Positions 45,278 to 54,529 are shown, counted from the first letter of the stretch. The stretch: DNA of 57,736 bases from Olavius algarvensis Delta 4 endosymbiont (GCA_905176665.1 CAJINA010000101.1:1-57736); one strand, 5' to 3'. Made by a program: numbers and translations. Notes: generated by a model from the sequence alone, not told the origin.

Positions 45278-47695
45278 CTAAGACTTCATTTTTTCATTGG
45301 CAGAATCGTACAGGGGCATGGCCACTACCTGGGCACTGCGGGGACGCCCGAGGATCTCAACATCGAGAACCGTCCCTGGAGCGGCATGCTCGGGTGGTAC
45401 GTAGCCCATGGCAATGCTTTTGCCGACCCGATGGCCATAGCCGCCGGAGGATGTCATGCCGATACGCTCACCATCTTTCAGGATCGGGTTGTAACCCCAG
45501 GGATCGGAATCCTTGGCCTCCACCACCATGCCGACCAATTGCAGCGGCACGCCGGCCGCTTTCTGTTTGACGATACCCTCTTTGCCGATGAAGTCCTTGT
45601 CCAGCTTCACGGTCCAGGCGATGGGTGTCTCCAGCGGGGTGTGATGCACATTCATTTCGCTCTTCCAGGCCAGGTAGCCTTTTTCGAGGCGCATCGAATC
45701 CATGGCATGCATGCCGACCATCTGCAGGTCGAACTCCTGACCGGCCGCCATCAGGGCTTCGTAAACAGCGATCTGCTGCTCGATCGGATGAAATATTTCA
45801 TACCCCAGTTCGCCCACATAGTTCATGCGGTTGACGCGGCATTTGGTGCGGCCGACATAGAGTTCCCGGCAGGTGGAAAATGGAAACGCCGCGTTGGACA
45901 CGTCGCCGTAGACCACTTTTTCCAGTATGGCGCGGCTCTTGGGTCCGGCCAGCACCAGGCAGCCCATTTTATAGGTAAGATCCTCCAACTGCACCGACCC
46001 GTCCGCGGGCAGATTGAGGAGCATCCAGTGCTGGTCATGGCGTTTGCCCACACTGGCGGTGACGCAAAAATAGGTGTCCATGTCGATCCGCGTGACGGTC
46101 ATATCGGATTTAAAATTCCCGTTGTGGTCCAGCATGGGGCACAGGGCGATCTGCCCGTCTTTCCCCGGGACGTTCTGGCAGGTCATGTGGTTCAGCCAAT
46201 CCCGGGCGCCCGGTCCCGAAATCCAGGTCTTGGCAAAGCGGGTCAAATCAATAATGCCGGCATGGTTCATCATGTGCGTGCATTCCCGGCCGACATGCTC
46301 AAACGCATTGGACCGCCGCCAGGATGGCTGCTCATAAAGGTCGGCCCCCTCGGGAGCATAATAATTGGGACACTCCCACCCGAAGTAGTCGCCGAAAACC
46401 GCGTTGGCCGCTTTCTGGTATGTGTAGATTGGGCTGGTCCGGTTGGGCCGGGCGGCATCCCGGAATTCATTGGGGAAGAAGATGGAATACAGCCGCGGAT
46501 AGATGTCCGCGATTTTTTCATGGTTATAGGCCCAGTTGGCATAGGAGCCGAACCGCCGGGAATCAACATGCCACAGGTCGATTTCCGGCTCGCCGTTCAT
46601 GATCCAGCCGGCCAGGTAGTGCCCGATGCCGCCGGCCTGGGTGATGCCGAAGCTGTAGCCGCAGGCCTGGAAGAAATTGCGCAACGGATAGGCGGGCCCC
46701 ACCAGGGGATCGCCATTGGGCGTATAGGTAATCGGACCGGCAGTGACATGCTTGAAACCGGTGTCGCCGAGAATCGGAAACCTTTCAATGCCGGCTTCGA
46801 TACAATCGGCAATGTTGTCAATATCGGGATTCAATTCCTCCTGGGCGTAATCCCAGGGGACCCCGTGCTTTTTCCACTGCTGGCCGTGGGCTTCGTACAT
46901 GCCCAGGATCAGGCTGTCCATCTCCTGGCGCAGATAGATGGACCGGTCCGGATCGCGCACCAGCGGCAACATGGTATCCCTTTCGACGACCGCATTGATG
47001 GTTTCGTACAGAATATGGGTGTGGGCAATGGCGATGGAGGGGATTTCCAGCCCCACCATTTTCGACACCTGCGGGGCCCAGAGACCGGCGGCATTGACGA
47101 TAAATTCACAGGTGATGTCGCCCTTGTCGGTCTGAACCAGCCAATCGCCGGATGGTTTTTGCGTGATGCCGGTGACGCGGGTGTGCAGGTTGAGCTCGGC
47201 ACCATAGCTGCGGGCCCCCTTGGCCAGGGCCTGGGTCATGGAGGCTGGGTCCACATCGCCGTCATCCGGCCAGTAAAGACCACCCACCAACCCGGTCGTA
47301 TCTATCAGGGGGTGCAGTTCGCCGATCTCTGCGGGGCTGACAAAATTCACGTCCAGGCCCAGGCAACGATTCATGGAGTAGTAATAGCCCAGTTCGTCGA
47401 GCCGGTCGGGGTTGTCGGCTGTACGGATCGACCCCGTGGTATGCCAGCCGGGTGACTGCCCGGTCTCCTCTTCGAGCTGCTTGAAGGTTTCGATACTCTT
47501 CATGTTGACCTGGGTGCAGTAATAACTGGGATGGTAATAGGAACAATTACCGGCTGCCATCCAGGTGGAGCCGGAGGTCAGTTCGTGTTTCTCGATGAGC
47601 ACCACATCGTCCCACCCGTATTTTGCCAGATGATAGGCCAGACTGACACCGATGGCCCCTCCTCCGATAATGGCGACTCTAGCGTTGGTTTTCAT
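45278..47695 (-). CDS. Dimethylglycine/sarcosine dehydrogenase-like flavoprotein (DAO-FAO-GCV_T)
   Basis: 805 residues: N-terminal FAD domain (IIGGGAIGVSLAYHLAKYG, then ELTSGSTWMAAG), a DAO fold to about 370, FAO linker, and a C-terminal aminomethyltransferase (GCV_T) fold to 800, which in the family binds tetrahydrofolate. Oxidatively demethylates N-methylated glycine and passes electrons to ETF. In mitochondrial dimethylglycine dehydrogenase the motif is GSTWHAAG with a covalent flavin His; here it is Met, so FAD is probably non-covalent. ATG at 47695 is chosen (AAGGAGG upstream); a TTG 9 bases before is the longer option. A -10-like TATAAT lies at 47761-47766. Confidence 0.85.
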   Translation of the reverse strand: MKTNARVAIIGGGAIGVSLAYHLAKYGWDDVVLIEKHELTSGSTWMAAGNCSYYHPSYYCTQVNMKSIETFKQLEEETGQSPGWHTTGSIRTADNPDRLDELGYYYSMNRCLGLDVNFVSPAEIGELHPLIDTTGLVGGLYWPDDGDVDPASMTQALAKGARSYGAELNLHTRVTGITQKPSGDWLVQTDKGDITCEFIVNAAGLWAPQVSKMVGLEIPSIAIAHTHILYETINAVVERDTMLPLVRDPDRSIYLRQEMDSLILGMYEAHGQQWKKHGVPWDYAQEELNPDIDNIADCIEAGIERFPILGDTGFKHVTAGPITYTPNGDPLVGPAYPLRNFFQACGYSFGITQAGGIGHYLAGWIMNGEPEIDLWHVDSRRFGSYANWAYNHEKIADIYPRLYSIFFPNEFRDAARPNRTSPIYTYQKAANAVFGDYFGWECPNYYAPEGADLYEQPSWRRSNAFEHVGRECTHMMNHAGIIDLTRFAKTWISGPGARDWLNHMTCQNVPGKDGQIALCPMLDHNGNFKSDMTVTRIDMDTYFCVTASVGKRHDQHWMLLNLPADGSVQLEDLTYKMGCLVLAGPKSRAILEKVVYGDVSNAAFPFSTCRELYVGRTKCRVNRMNYVGELGYEIFHPIEQQIAVYEALMAAGQEFDLQMVGMHAMDSMRLEKGYLAWKSEMNVHHTPLETPIAWTVKLDKDFIGKEGIVKQKAAGVPLQLVGMVVEAKDSDPWGYNPILKDGERIGMTSSGGYGHRVGKSIAMGYVPPEHAAPGTVLDVEILGRPRSAQVVAMPLYDSANEKMKS

Positions 47696-47972
47696 GATGT
47701 GCAAACCTCCTTTCAGTCACGGTTGGGTTATGTCCTCCGGTCAGGAAATCTCAAAGAGTGATTATATTGCACTTAGTGTACCAATCATAAGGCTCAGGGC
47801 TATATTTCCCCGGCAGGGATGGCGGCCCATTTTAAAAATCGTCCACCGTGACGGGCGGGCTCATTTTTTTCACCTGACAGGGTCGATTTTCATTGTGCCG
47901 TGCCCCTTATTTCAATTAAAAGGGGAGAATTATCGCGGAAAAACAGACAGCCGATACCCGGAACGGACACAA

Positions 47973-47994
47973 TTTTACACTTTTTCCTGTAAAA
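47973..47994. promoter_or_regulatory. Inverted repeat, possible operator upstream of the MDR gene
   Basis: TTTTACA (47973-47979), eight bases, TGTAAAA (47988-47994), followed by a further TTTTACATTTTCCGGAAAA. It lies about 70 bases before the ATG at 48062. Such TACA/TGTA dyads often bind TetR-type repressors; none is encoded next to it. Confidence 0.4.
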
Positions 47995-48061
47995 TTTTTT
48001 TACATTTTCCGGAAAAATCTGCAACCAGTTTCTGAAACTGCAACTCTCCAGGGAGGCGCCG

Positions 48062-49165
48062 ATGCCGGTAACCATACCCCAAACCATGACCGCGGTGCGC
48101 CTCACCGGACACGGCGGATTCGACAAACTCGACTATCGCCGGGATGTCGCGGTACCTATTCCGGCCGATGATGAAGTTCTCATCCAGGTCCTGGCCTGCG
48201 GGATCAACAACACGGACGTCAACACCCGCATCGGGTGGTATGCCCCCTCCGTTACCACGGCCACTGACGACGGTGCCCGGGACGGTTTCGAGGAGCTGGC
48301 GGCCGGAACCGGCACTTGGTCGGGCGAAGCCCTGGCGTTTCCGCGCATCCAGGGAGCGGATGTCTGCGGGCGCATTGTCGGAGTCGGTCAACAGGTAGAT
48401 CAAAGCAGACTGGGCGAGCGCGTGATCGTGGCCCCAATGCAGCCGCACCCGTCCGGGGAACCCTGGCGCTGTATCACCATGGGGTCTGAAATCAACGGCG
48501 GGTTTGCCCAGTATGTGGCGGTGCGGGCGTCGACCGCCTATCTCGTGCAGTCCGATTGGTCCGACATCGAGCTGGCCTCGATACCATGCGCCTGGTCCAC
48601 CGCGGAAAATATGCTCCACCGTGCGGATGTCTCAGATGGTGAGCGGGTCTTGATTACCGGCGCCTCAGGCGGAGTGGGCTCGTCCGCCGTTCAATTGGCG
48701 AAAAGAAGAGGCGCGATCGTCGTGGCTGTAGCCGGACAGGCCAAATCCGAACAGGTCCGCAACCTGGGTGCCGACCGGGTAATCGCCCGCGAATCGGATC
48801 TCTTTGAAGCGCTGGGCCGGGAAACCGTAGACGTGGTCTGCGACCTCGTGGCCGGTCCCCAATGGCCCCAGCTGTTGGATGTGCTTAAGATTGGTGGCCG
48901 TTACGCCGTGGCGGGCGCCATTGCCGGCCCGGTCGTAGCACTGGATGTCCGGACCCTGTACCTGAAGGACCTGACGTTCCTGGGCTGCACCTATCAGGAG
49001 CCGGCGGTTTTCCAAAACCTGGTCACCTATATCGAGAAGAATGAAATCCGGCCGGTGGTTGCCAAACATTATCCTTTGCAGGAGATAATCCAGGCCCAGA
49101 AGGATTTTCTGTCAAAAGCACATACCGGCAAGCTTGTCATGGTTCCCCCTGCGCTAGAAAAATGA
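48062..49165 (+). CDS. Medium-chain dehydrogenase/reductase, quinone-oxidoreductase/alcohol-dehydrogenase type
   Basis: 367 residues: GroES-like N-terminus (LTGHGGFDKLDYRRDVAVP, CGINNTDVNTRIG) and a Rossmann domain with GASGGVGSSAVQLAK (about 200-214). The catalytic-zinc Cys is replaced by an Asn-Asn region (GINNTDV), so it is probably a zinc-free reductase. Oxidises or reduces a small carbonyl or enoyl compound with NAD(P)H. Start ATG with GGGAGG 6 bases before. Its stop TGA overlaps a diverged copy of the terminal repeat. Confidence 0.82.
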   Translation: MPVTIPQTMTAVRLTGHGGFDKLDYRRDVAVPIPADDEVLIQVLACGINNTDVNTRIGWYAPSVTTATDDGARDGFEELAAGTGTWSGEALAFPRIQGADVCGRIVGVGQQVDQSRLGERVIVAPMQPHPSGEPWRCITMGSEINGGFAQYVAVRASTAYLVQSDWSDIELASIPCAWSTAENMLHRADVSDGERVLITGASGGVGSSAVQLAKRRGAIVVAVAGQAKSEQVRNLGADRVIARESDLFEALGRETVDVVCDLVAGPQWPQLLDVLKIGGRYAVAGAIAGPVVALDVRTLYLKDLTFLGCTYQEPAVFQNLVTYIEKNEIRPVVAKHYPLQEIIQAQKDFLSKAHTGKLVMVPPALEK

Positions 49166-49198
49166 CAAGATGATACAAAATAGTAGCAAACGGTGTTA
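49163..49198 (+). repeat. Diverged partial copy of the terminal repeat
   Basis: TGACAAGATGATACAAAATAGTAGCAAACGG matches TGACAAGGTGATACAGAATAATAACAAACTG within the window-end repeat (63-93 and its mirror). It starts exactly at the stop of the preceding gene. Confidence 0.55.
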
Positions 49199-49249
49199 GG
49201 TGTTACTCTGTATAGGGGCTTTGCTAAAACCAAAAAGCAATACCTGGCA

Positions 49250-49506
49250 TCGCGCGGAGACGCGGAGCCGCAGAGACGTCCTCCTTAGACTAAGATCAAT
49301 GAACAGTCCAGCGCAGTTGGGAAGGCAAAACCAGAATTTGGTCGCACTAGCGTGCGAAAAACCGGTTCATGCTTACAGTGAAAGCGATCTTTTGGTTTTA
49401 TCCGGCGAAGCCGGTAAAAGATGTGGGTTTCCCCAGCCGAGCTGGACTGTTCATTTAAGCTTCGGTTTAGGGAAGACGTCTGCGTCTTTGCGTCTCTGCA
49501 CGAGAA
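49250..49506. repeat. Nested inverted-repeat element
   Basis: Outer arms GCGGAGACGCGGAGCCGCAG..GACGTC (left) and AGACGTCTGCGTCTTTGCGT (right) pair imperfectly; the inner pair AATGAACAGTCCAGC (49298-49312) / GCTGGACTGTTCATT (49441-49455) is perfect. A small hairpin TTTTATCCGGCGAAGCCGGT lies in the centre. The fragment CTATGGCATAGCCAACTATC...AGGTTT (49515-49562) resembles the right end of the REP-like family. No gene in 49199-49596. Confidence 0.7.
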
Positions 49507-49596
49507 TGTTGCTTCTATGGCATAGCCAACTATCTCTAACCTGGTCTCTATAATCAGGTTTTAAAGGCGTAATAAAACCAAAAGCAGGAACTCGGT

Positions 49597-52413
49597 TTGA
49601 AGAAGAAAACGCTCATCATTGCCTGTGCCGTCCTGGCTGCCGATTTAAAAGCGAGCGCCGCCGAATTGGGGCTCAATGTCGAATTCAAGTTCCTGAAAGC
49701 CGGTCTGCACAACAACCCCCAATTGCTTCGGGACAGACTCCAGGCGGCCATCGACGAACATTCCGCGACCGATGCCTGCGACCGCATTGTCATCGGATAC
49801 GGCATCTGCGGTAAAGGCACCATCGGTGTGCAGGCCCGCTCCGTACCCTTGATCCTGCCGCGGGTGCATGACTGCATCGCCCTCTTTCTGGGCGGCGACC
49901 GGGCCTATCAAAACGAATTCAAAAAGTACCCGGGCACCTATTATCTCTCCACCGGGTGGTGCCGGGAAAAAACCGATCCCGGTTCCCAGAAAGGCCGTTG
50001 GACGTACTTCGGCGATAAAAAGCTCAATTTCGACGAACTGGCGGCTGAGCACGGGGAACCGGCCGCCCGGCAGACCTTCGATTTTCTCAACTCCTGGCAG
50101 AAAAATTACCAGCGGGCAGCGTTCATCGACACCGGCGCGGGCGCCCCGGCCCGGTACGAAGGCCTGGCCCGGGAAATGGCGGCCCAATACAACTGGCGCT
50201 ACGAAAAAATCCGGGGCAGCCGGACCTTATTCAAGCAGATGCTCAATGCCCAGCAGTCGACCACTGAAATCCTGAGGGTGCCGCCCGAACATGTGATCGG
50301 ATTCGATCCCATCCGATCCACCCTGGCGGCCCATCCGCTATGGCAAGGCGATGACTTGGCGTCGATACCGGATCAGGCCGCCGGAGTAGAAACCGAAGAC
50401 CGGGAACCGCCCTCCACGGCCACTATCAAGACCGGCCTGGGCATTGATGCCGGCGGCACCTACACCGATGCGGTCATTTATCATCTGGCCGACAAGCAAA
50501 CCCTGGGCAAAAGTAAAGCCCTGACCACCAAATGGGATTTTACCCAGGGTATCCGAGAGGCACTTGAGAAGCTGGACCGGGATAAGTTGCTAAGGGTGGA
50601 GCTGGTATCCTTGTCCACCACCCTGGCAACCAACGCCATCGTGGAAAACGAGGGCCAGAAAGTCGGGATGCTGCTCATGCCGCCGCACAATCTCGATCCC
50701 ACCGCAGTGATTGCCTACCAGCCGCAAACCGTCCTCCAGGGACGGCTGGATATCAGCGGCCGGGAAATCACGGCCGTAGACCCGGAACAGGTCAAACGGG
50801 CCGCCGATCGAATGGTGGCCGACTTTAACGTGACCGCCTTTGCCGTGTCGGGGTATGCCGGCGCCGTCAACCCGGTCCAAGAACTTCAGGTCAAGGAAAT
50901 CCTGGAGCAGCAGACCGGGCTGTTTGTTACTTGCGGCCATGAACTGTCCGACACTCTGAACTTTCACACGCGGGCGGTCACCGCCCTGCTCAACGCCCGG
51001 ATTGTGCCGCGTTTAAACGGGTTGCTGGCAGATCTCGAAAACGTCCTGGCGGCCATGGGCATAAACGCACCGACCGTGGTCGTAAAAGGGGACGGGACCT
51101 TGATGAGCGCCGCCCTGGCCAGGCAAAGACCGGTTGAAACGATTCTTTCCGGCCCCGCGGCCAGTGTGGCCGGTGCCCGGCATTTGACCGGGATCAAAGA
51201 TGCTCTGGTCGTGGACATGGGCGGTACCACGGGCGATACGGCCGCCCTGGTGGATAACCTGGTAAGCCTGAACGCGAAAGGGGCCAATGTCGGGGGGCAC
51301 CGGACCCACGTGCAGGCGCTCGAAATCCGCACCGCCGGACTGGGTGGGGACAGCTTGATCGGATTTGAAAAAGGCGTGTTTCACATCGGCCCGCGACGGG
51401 TGGCGCCGATTGCGTGGCTGGGCGCCATGTACAACGGGACGTCGGCGGCCCTGTCCTTCTTGAAAAACAATCCACCCAAGCCGGGCAGCAACGGCAGCCA
51501 TATGCAGGTGCTGGCTCTGACCGGTGCGGTACAGACGGCGGCCATGACGCCGATGGAAAAAAAGCTCGTCCGCCGGCTGCAGGACCGGCCGTACACCATT
51601 GCCGAACTGCTCCAGGAAATGGGTGGTTACTCTGCAGACGCCCTGCCCCTGCAGCGGCTGGAAGAAACATTCAGCGTGCAGCGCTGCGGCCTCACGCTGA
51701 CGGATCTGCTGCATATCACCGGTGCGTTCACAAAGTGGGACACGCAAGCGGCCCGTGACTATGGCCGCCTGTTTGCCGCCCTGGCTGGACAAAAGATGCA
51801 GGCCATGATCCGGCAACTGCTCAATTTGGGGGTTCAGCGCTTAACCCTGGAACTGCTGAAACGACAACTGGACGAAGAGGTTGATCCGGCCGCACTGGAC
51901 GATTGCCCGGTCTGCCAAACCTTGATCGACACCCTGCTGACTAAGGACAATCCCCAATACGGCGTTTCCATAAACCTCAAACGGCCGGTCATCGGGGTCG
52001 GAGCGCCTATCCGCCATTTTCTACCCGCGGCTGTAGAACCCTTGGGGACAGAGGCCATCATCCCGGAAGACGCGGATGTGGCCAATGCCATCGGGGCCAT
52101 TACCAGCCAGGTGGTCATCCGCAAACAGGTGCGCATCATACCCGACGAGCTGGGCGGCTTTCGGGTGGAGGGGATCGCCGGCAACCATCAATTCGAGCAG
52201 TTTGAAACCGCTGACCGGTTTGCCCGGGATGAACTGACCCGCATCGTCCGGCAGCGCGCGGCCGCCGCCGGCACGAACTGCCGGAAGGTGGCGTTAAAGA
52301 CTGAAGACCGCATTCCGGCCACGGCTGCCGGAGATCCGGTCTTTTTAGGCCGCACCATCGCAGCCAGCCTGATCGGCAGACCGGACAGCGTGATGATAAC
52401 ACCGGAAAATTAA
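49597..52413 (+). CDS. DUF1638 domain fused to hydantoinase/oxoprolinase-type ASKHA protein
   Basis: 938 residues. The first 210 are a DUF1638 domain with its Cys/Gly signatures: IIACAVLAADL, LKAGLHNNPQLLRDRL, GYGICGKGTIG, LPRVHDCIALFLGG. From about 280 comes a hydantoinase A-like ASKHA fold with the phosphate-1 motif GIDAGGTYTDAVI, LSTTLATNAIVE and VVDMGGTTGD. The C-terminal third is the family's usual extension. DUF1638 proteins and ASKHA activators often accompany corrinoid methyltransferase systems; fusion of the two is unusual. It may reactivate or load a corrinoid protein, or act on a hydantoin-like product; neither is shown. Starts at TTG with AGGAA 8 bases before. Followed by a hairpin and two isomerase genes on the same strand. 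Confidence 0.82.
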   Translation: MKKKTLIIACAVLAADLKASAAELGLNVEFKFLKAGLHNNPQLLRDRLQAAIDEHSATDACDRIVIGYGICGKGTIGVQARSVPLILPRVHDCIALFLGGDRAYQNEFKKYPGTYYLSTGWCREKTDPGSQKGRWTYFGDKKLNFDELAAEHGEPAARQTFDFLNSWQKNYQRAAFIDTGAGAPARYEGLAREMAAQYNWRYEKIRGSRTLFKQMLNAQQSTTEILRVPPEHVIGFDPIRSTLAAHPLWQGDDLASIPDQAAGVETEDREPPSTATIKTGLGIDAGGTYTDAVIYHLADKQTLGKSKALTTKWDFTQGIREALEKLDRDKLLRVELVSLSTTLATNAIVENEGQKVGMLLMPPHNLDPTAVIAYQPQTVLQGRLDISGREITAVDPEQVKRAADRMVADFNVTAFAVSGYAGAVNPVQELQVKEILEQQTGLFVTCGHELSDTLNFHTRAVTALLNARIVPRLNGLLADLENVLAAMGINAPTVVVKGDGTLMSAALARQRPVETILSGPAASVAGARHLTGIKDALVVDMGGTTGDTAALVDNLVSLNAKGANVGGHRTHVQALEIRTAGLGGDSLIGFEKGVFHIGPRRVAPIAWLGAMYNGTSAALSFLKNNPPKPGSNGSHMQVLALTGAVQTAAMTPMEKKLVRRLQDRPYTIAELLQEMGGYSADALPLQRLEETFSVQRCGLTLTDLLHITGAFTKWDTQAARDYGRLFAALAGQKMQAMIRQLLNLGVQRLTLELLKRQLDEEVDPAALDDCPVCQTLIDTLLTKDNPQYGVSINLKRPVIGVGAPIRHFLPAAVEPLGTEAIIPEDADVANAIGAITSQVVIRKQVRIIPDELGGFRVEGIAGNHQFEQFETADRFARDELTRIVRQRAAAAGTNCRKVALKTEDRIPATAAGDPVFLGRTIAASLIGRPDSVMITPEN

Positions 52414-52425
52414 AACTACGAAGGA

Positions 52426-52568
52426 GAAGTGGTTTTAAAACTTTCAATCGGACTCAAGGTCAAGGCGGCCGCGAAGTTCAAACCCGAGACATACTCGAGT
52501 ATTTCGAGGGCTTGAAATTCGCGCCCAACGCAGAGATTGAGTTCGAGGGGAGGTTTTGAAACCACTTC
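52426..52568. repeat. Palindromic dispersed element, copy 2
   Basis: Outer arms GAAGTGGTTTTAAAAC (52426-52441) and GTTTTGAAACCACTTC (52553-52568), 15 of 16 pairing, with an inner hairpin around GAAGTTCAAACCCGAG / CTTGAAATTCGCG. The same family is at 41025-41172. It fills the gap between the fusion gene and the first isomerase gene and ends just before the ribosome site of the latter. Confidence 0.75.
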
Positions 52569-52582
52569 TAAGGAGGCTTGCC

Positions 52583-53470
52583 ATGCGCCTGGGAATGCAC
52601 ACCTACAGCCTGTACCACCACGGCGTAGCCGAAGACTGGGCCGGTTTCAAGCTACCGTGGGCCCGGCAGCTGACCCTGTTTGAGATGATGGACCATGTGG
52701 TCACCCTGGGCCTGGAGGGTTTACACCTGGATGCCAAGGCCTTCGATGAAATGAGCGCACCTTATTTTGATCGGGTGAAGGCTTACGCCGCCACCCGGGA
52801 CCTGTATCTGGAGTATAATTTTGCACTGCAAAGTGGTCACTATGATGCCAGCGTCCAGCAGGATATCGAGGCGGGCGTTACCGTGGCGCACCGTATCGGT
52901 GCGGATGTCGCCAAGATCGGCATGAACATCACGCGGCCCCGGCCGGTGGCGGCCAGCAAATTTCATCCTGATGTCAAGCAGCAACTGAAAAACGTCCTGG
53001 ATAAAATCCGCCGGGCCTTGCCGCATGTAGAAAAAACCGGCGTAAAACTGGCCCTTGAAAACCACACCGATGCGTTTTCGGAGGAGGTGCTCTGGCTGTT
53101 GGACCAAATCGATCACCCTCTGGTGGGGGCCTGCATCGACACGGTAAACGCCCTCCACGTCACTGAAAATCCGATCACAGCCATTCGCAACCTGGCGCCC
53201 CGGGCCTTTACCAACCACTTCCGGGACAATAAAATCATCATCGAACCGTGGGGTTTCCGGCTCACCGGGGCCGCCGTGGGAGAAGGCGACCTGGATATGG
53301 AGACCGCCTATGAATTGATCAGTGCAAATCCTGCTGTGCAGCGCATAAACATAGAACTCGACCTGGATTGCCCCCGGGACGACATGCAGGCGGCCCTTGC
53401 TATGGAGCAGGCCGCCCTGGAACGCAGTGTCGCCTATTGCCGGAATGTCCTGGGGATAGGAGCAGCGTGA
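52583..53470 (+). CDS. Sugar-phosphate-isomerase/epimerase family TIM barrel 1
   Basis: 295 residues of the AP endonuclease 2 / xylose-isomerase-like barrel. Metal-site residues are visible in LALENHTDAF (Glu), GACIDTVNA (Asp), FTNHFRDNK (His) and INIELDLD (Glu). Members are isomerases or epimerases of small sugars or hydroxypyruvate and inosose dehydratases; the substrate cannot be told. The ATG has AAGGAGG 7 bases before; a TTG-initiated extension of 9 residues is unlikely. The stop TGA shares its A with the next gene's ATG. Confidence 0.82.
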   Translation: MRLGMHTYSLYHHGVAEDWAGFKLPWARQLTLFEMMDHVVTLGLEGLHLDAKAFDEMSAPYFDRVKAYAATRDLYLEYNFALQSGHYDASVQQDIEAGVTVAHRIGADVAKIGMNITRPRPVAASKFHPDVKQQLKNVLDKIRRALPHVEKTGVKLALENHTDAFSEEVLWLLDQIDHPLVGACIDTVNALHVTENPITAIRNLAPRAFTNHFRDNKIIIEPWGFRLTGAAVGEGDLDMETAYELISANPAVQRINIELDLDCPRDDMQAALAMEQAALERSVAYCRNVLGIGAA

Positions 53471-54390
53471 TGGGGACCGACAGTGTCACACCGCAAGCGA
53501 TGCGCCTGGGATTGCACACCTACAGCCTGTATCTGCACGGTATCGGCCAGGCCTGGGCCGGATTCAAGCTGCCCTGGGAAAGACAGCTGAGCACCTTTGA
53601 ACTCTTCGACCTGGGCCTTGAGCTCGGCCTGGACGGGTTTCACCTGGACGACGGTGTTTTAGAAAAATTGGACGGATCCTTTCTCGCTGAAGTCGGCGCC
53701 GCGGCAGCTGAAAAAGGCCTTTACCTGGAATATAACCTGTCCCTCGATCTGGGCCGCTTCGGCATCGGTATCCAGCACGACCTGGCCGCAGGATTGGAAA
53801 CCGCCCGGGCCATCGGCGCCGACGTGCTCAAGGTCGGCATGGAAATTCCGCGGCCCCGTCCCCGGGCCGGCAGCCGTTTTCATCCGACGGTCAGGCCCTA
53901 TCTTGCGGAAACGGTCCAACGGCTGCAGCGGGCGGCTCCCCGGGCAGAAGCGTATGCCATTCGCCTGGCCCTCGAGAACCATTGCGACAGCTTTTCAGAA
54001 GAGATCCTGTGGGTTCTCGAACAGGTCGACCATCCCTTTGTCGGTGCCTGTATCGACACGGTGAATGCCTGGCACGTGGCCGAAGACCCGATGAAAGCGA
54101 TCGAGAACCTGGCCCCGGTCGCCTTTACCAACCATTTTCGGGATGACCGGGTCGAGTTTCGCCGGGATGGTTTCCGGGTCCGGGGCGTGGCCGTGGGTGA
54201 TGGCGATATCGATATGCAAGCCGCCTACAACCTGCTGAAACACCGCTCGCCCGGCAACCGGATCAATATCGAGACGGAAATGGGCTTCAGCCTGGAAGAC
54301 AAAGGCGCCGCCTTGCAGCTTGAGTTGGACACCATTAAAAAAAGTATTCGCTACTGCCGGGAAGTGCTGGGGATCGGAAAAGAAGAATAG
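53470..54390 (+). CDS. Sugar-phosphate-isomerase/epimerase family TIM barrel 2
   Basis: 306 residues, clearly a tandem paralogue of the preceding gene (both open RLGxHTYSLYxHG and share AGFKLPWxRQL, ALENHxDxFSEE, GACIDTVNAxHV, FTNHFRD). The metal residues are all present. It has a 10-residue leader before the shared start. Probably arose by duplication and the two may form a heteromer or act on successive intermediates. Start ATG overlaps the previous stop by one base, with AGGAG before it. Confidence 0.82.
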   Translation: MGTDSVTPQAMRLGLHTYSLYLHGIGQAWAGFKLPWERQLSTFELFDLGLELGLDGFHLDDGVLEKLDGSFLAEVGAAAAEKGLYLEYNLSLDLGRFGIGIQHDLAAGLETARAIGADVLKVGMEIPRPRPRAGSRFHPTVRPYLAETVQRLQRAAPRAEAYAIRLALENHCDSFSEEILWVLEQVDHPFVGACIDTVNAWHVAEDPMKAIENLAPVAFTNHFRDDRVEFRRDGFRVRGVAVGDGDIDMQAAYNLLKHRSPGNRINIETEMGFSLEDKGAALQLELDTIKKSIRYCREVLGIGKEE

Positions 54391-54426
54391 AACAGCCTGC
54401 ATAGCAGGCATAAATTCGTGGTTTCG

Positions 54427-54529
54427 TTTTTCTCTGCGCCTCTGCGTCTCTGCGCGATGCATGGGTTCTTTTTCAAACCAAGCCCCAAAAACCTTTTCCT
54501 CGCGCAGAGACGCAGAGGCGCAGAGAAAA
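54427..54529. repeat. Perfect 27-bp inverted repeat (long hairpin)
   Basis: Arms 54431-54457 (TCTCTGCGCCTCTGCGTCTC then TGCGCGA) and 54500-54526 are exact reverse complements, extending to about 30 bases with the T/A run. The 42-base loop holds no gene. Another stem, GTCAGGTTACG / CGTTACCCGAC, follows at 54576-54606. It lies at the convergence of the isomerase gene and the PLP gene, where a bidirectional terminator would be useful. Confidence 0.8.

Noticed and set aside
45161..47455. A 764-codon plus-strand open frame opposite the dimethylglycine-dehydrogenase-like gene
   Set aside because: It is a GC-rich antisense shadow; the minus-strand frame has clear domains, ribosome site and operon context, and the plus frame has none.
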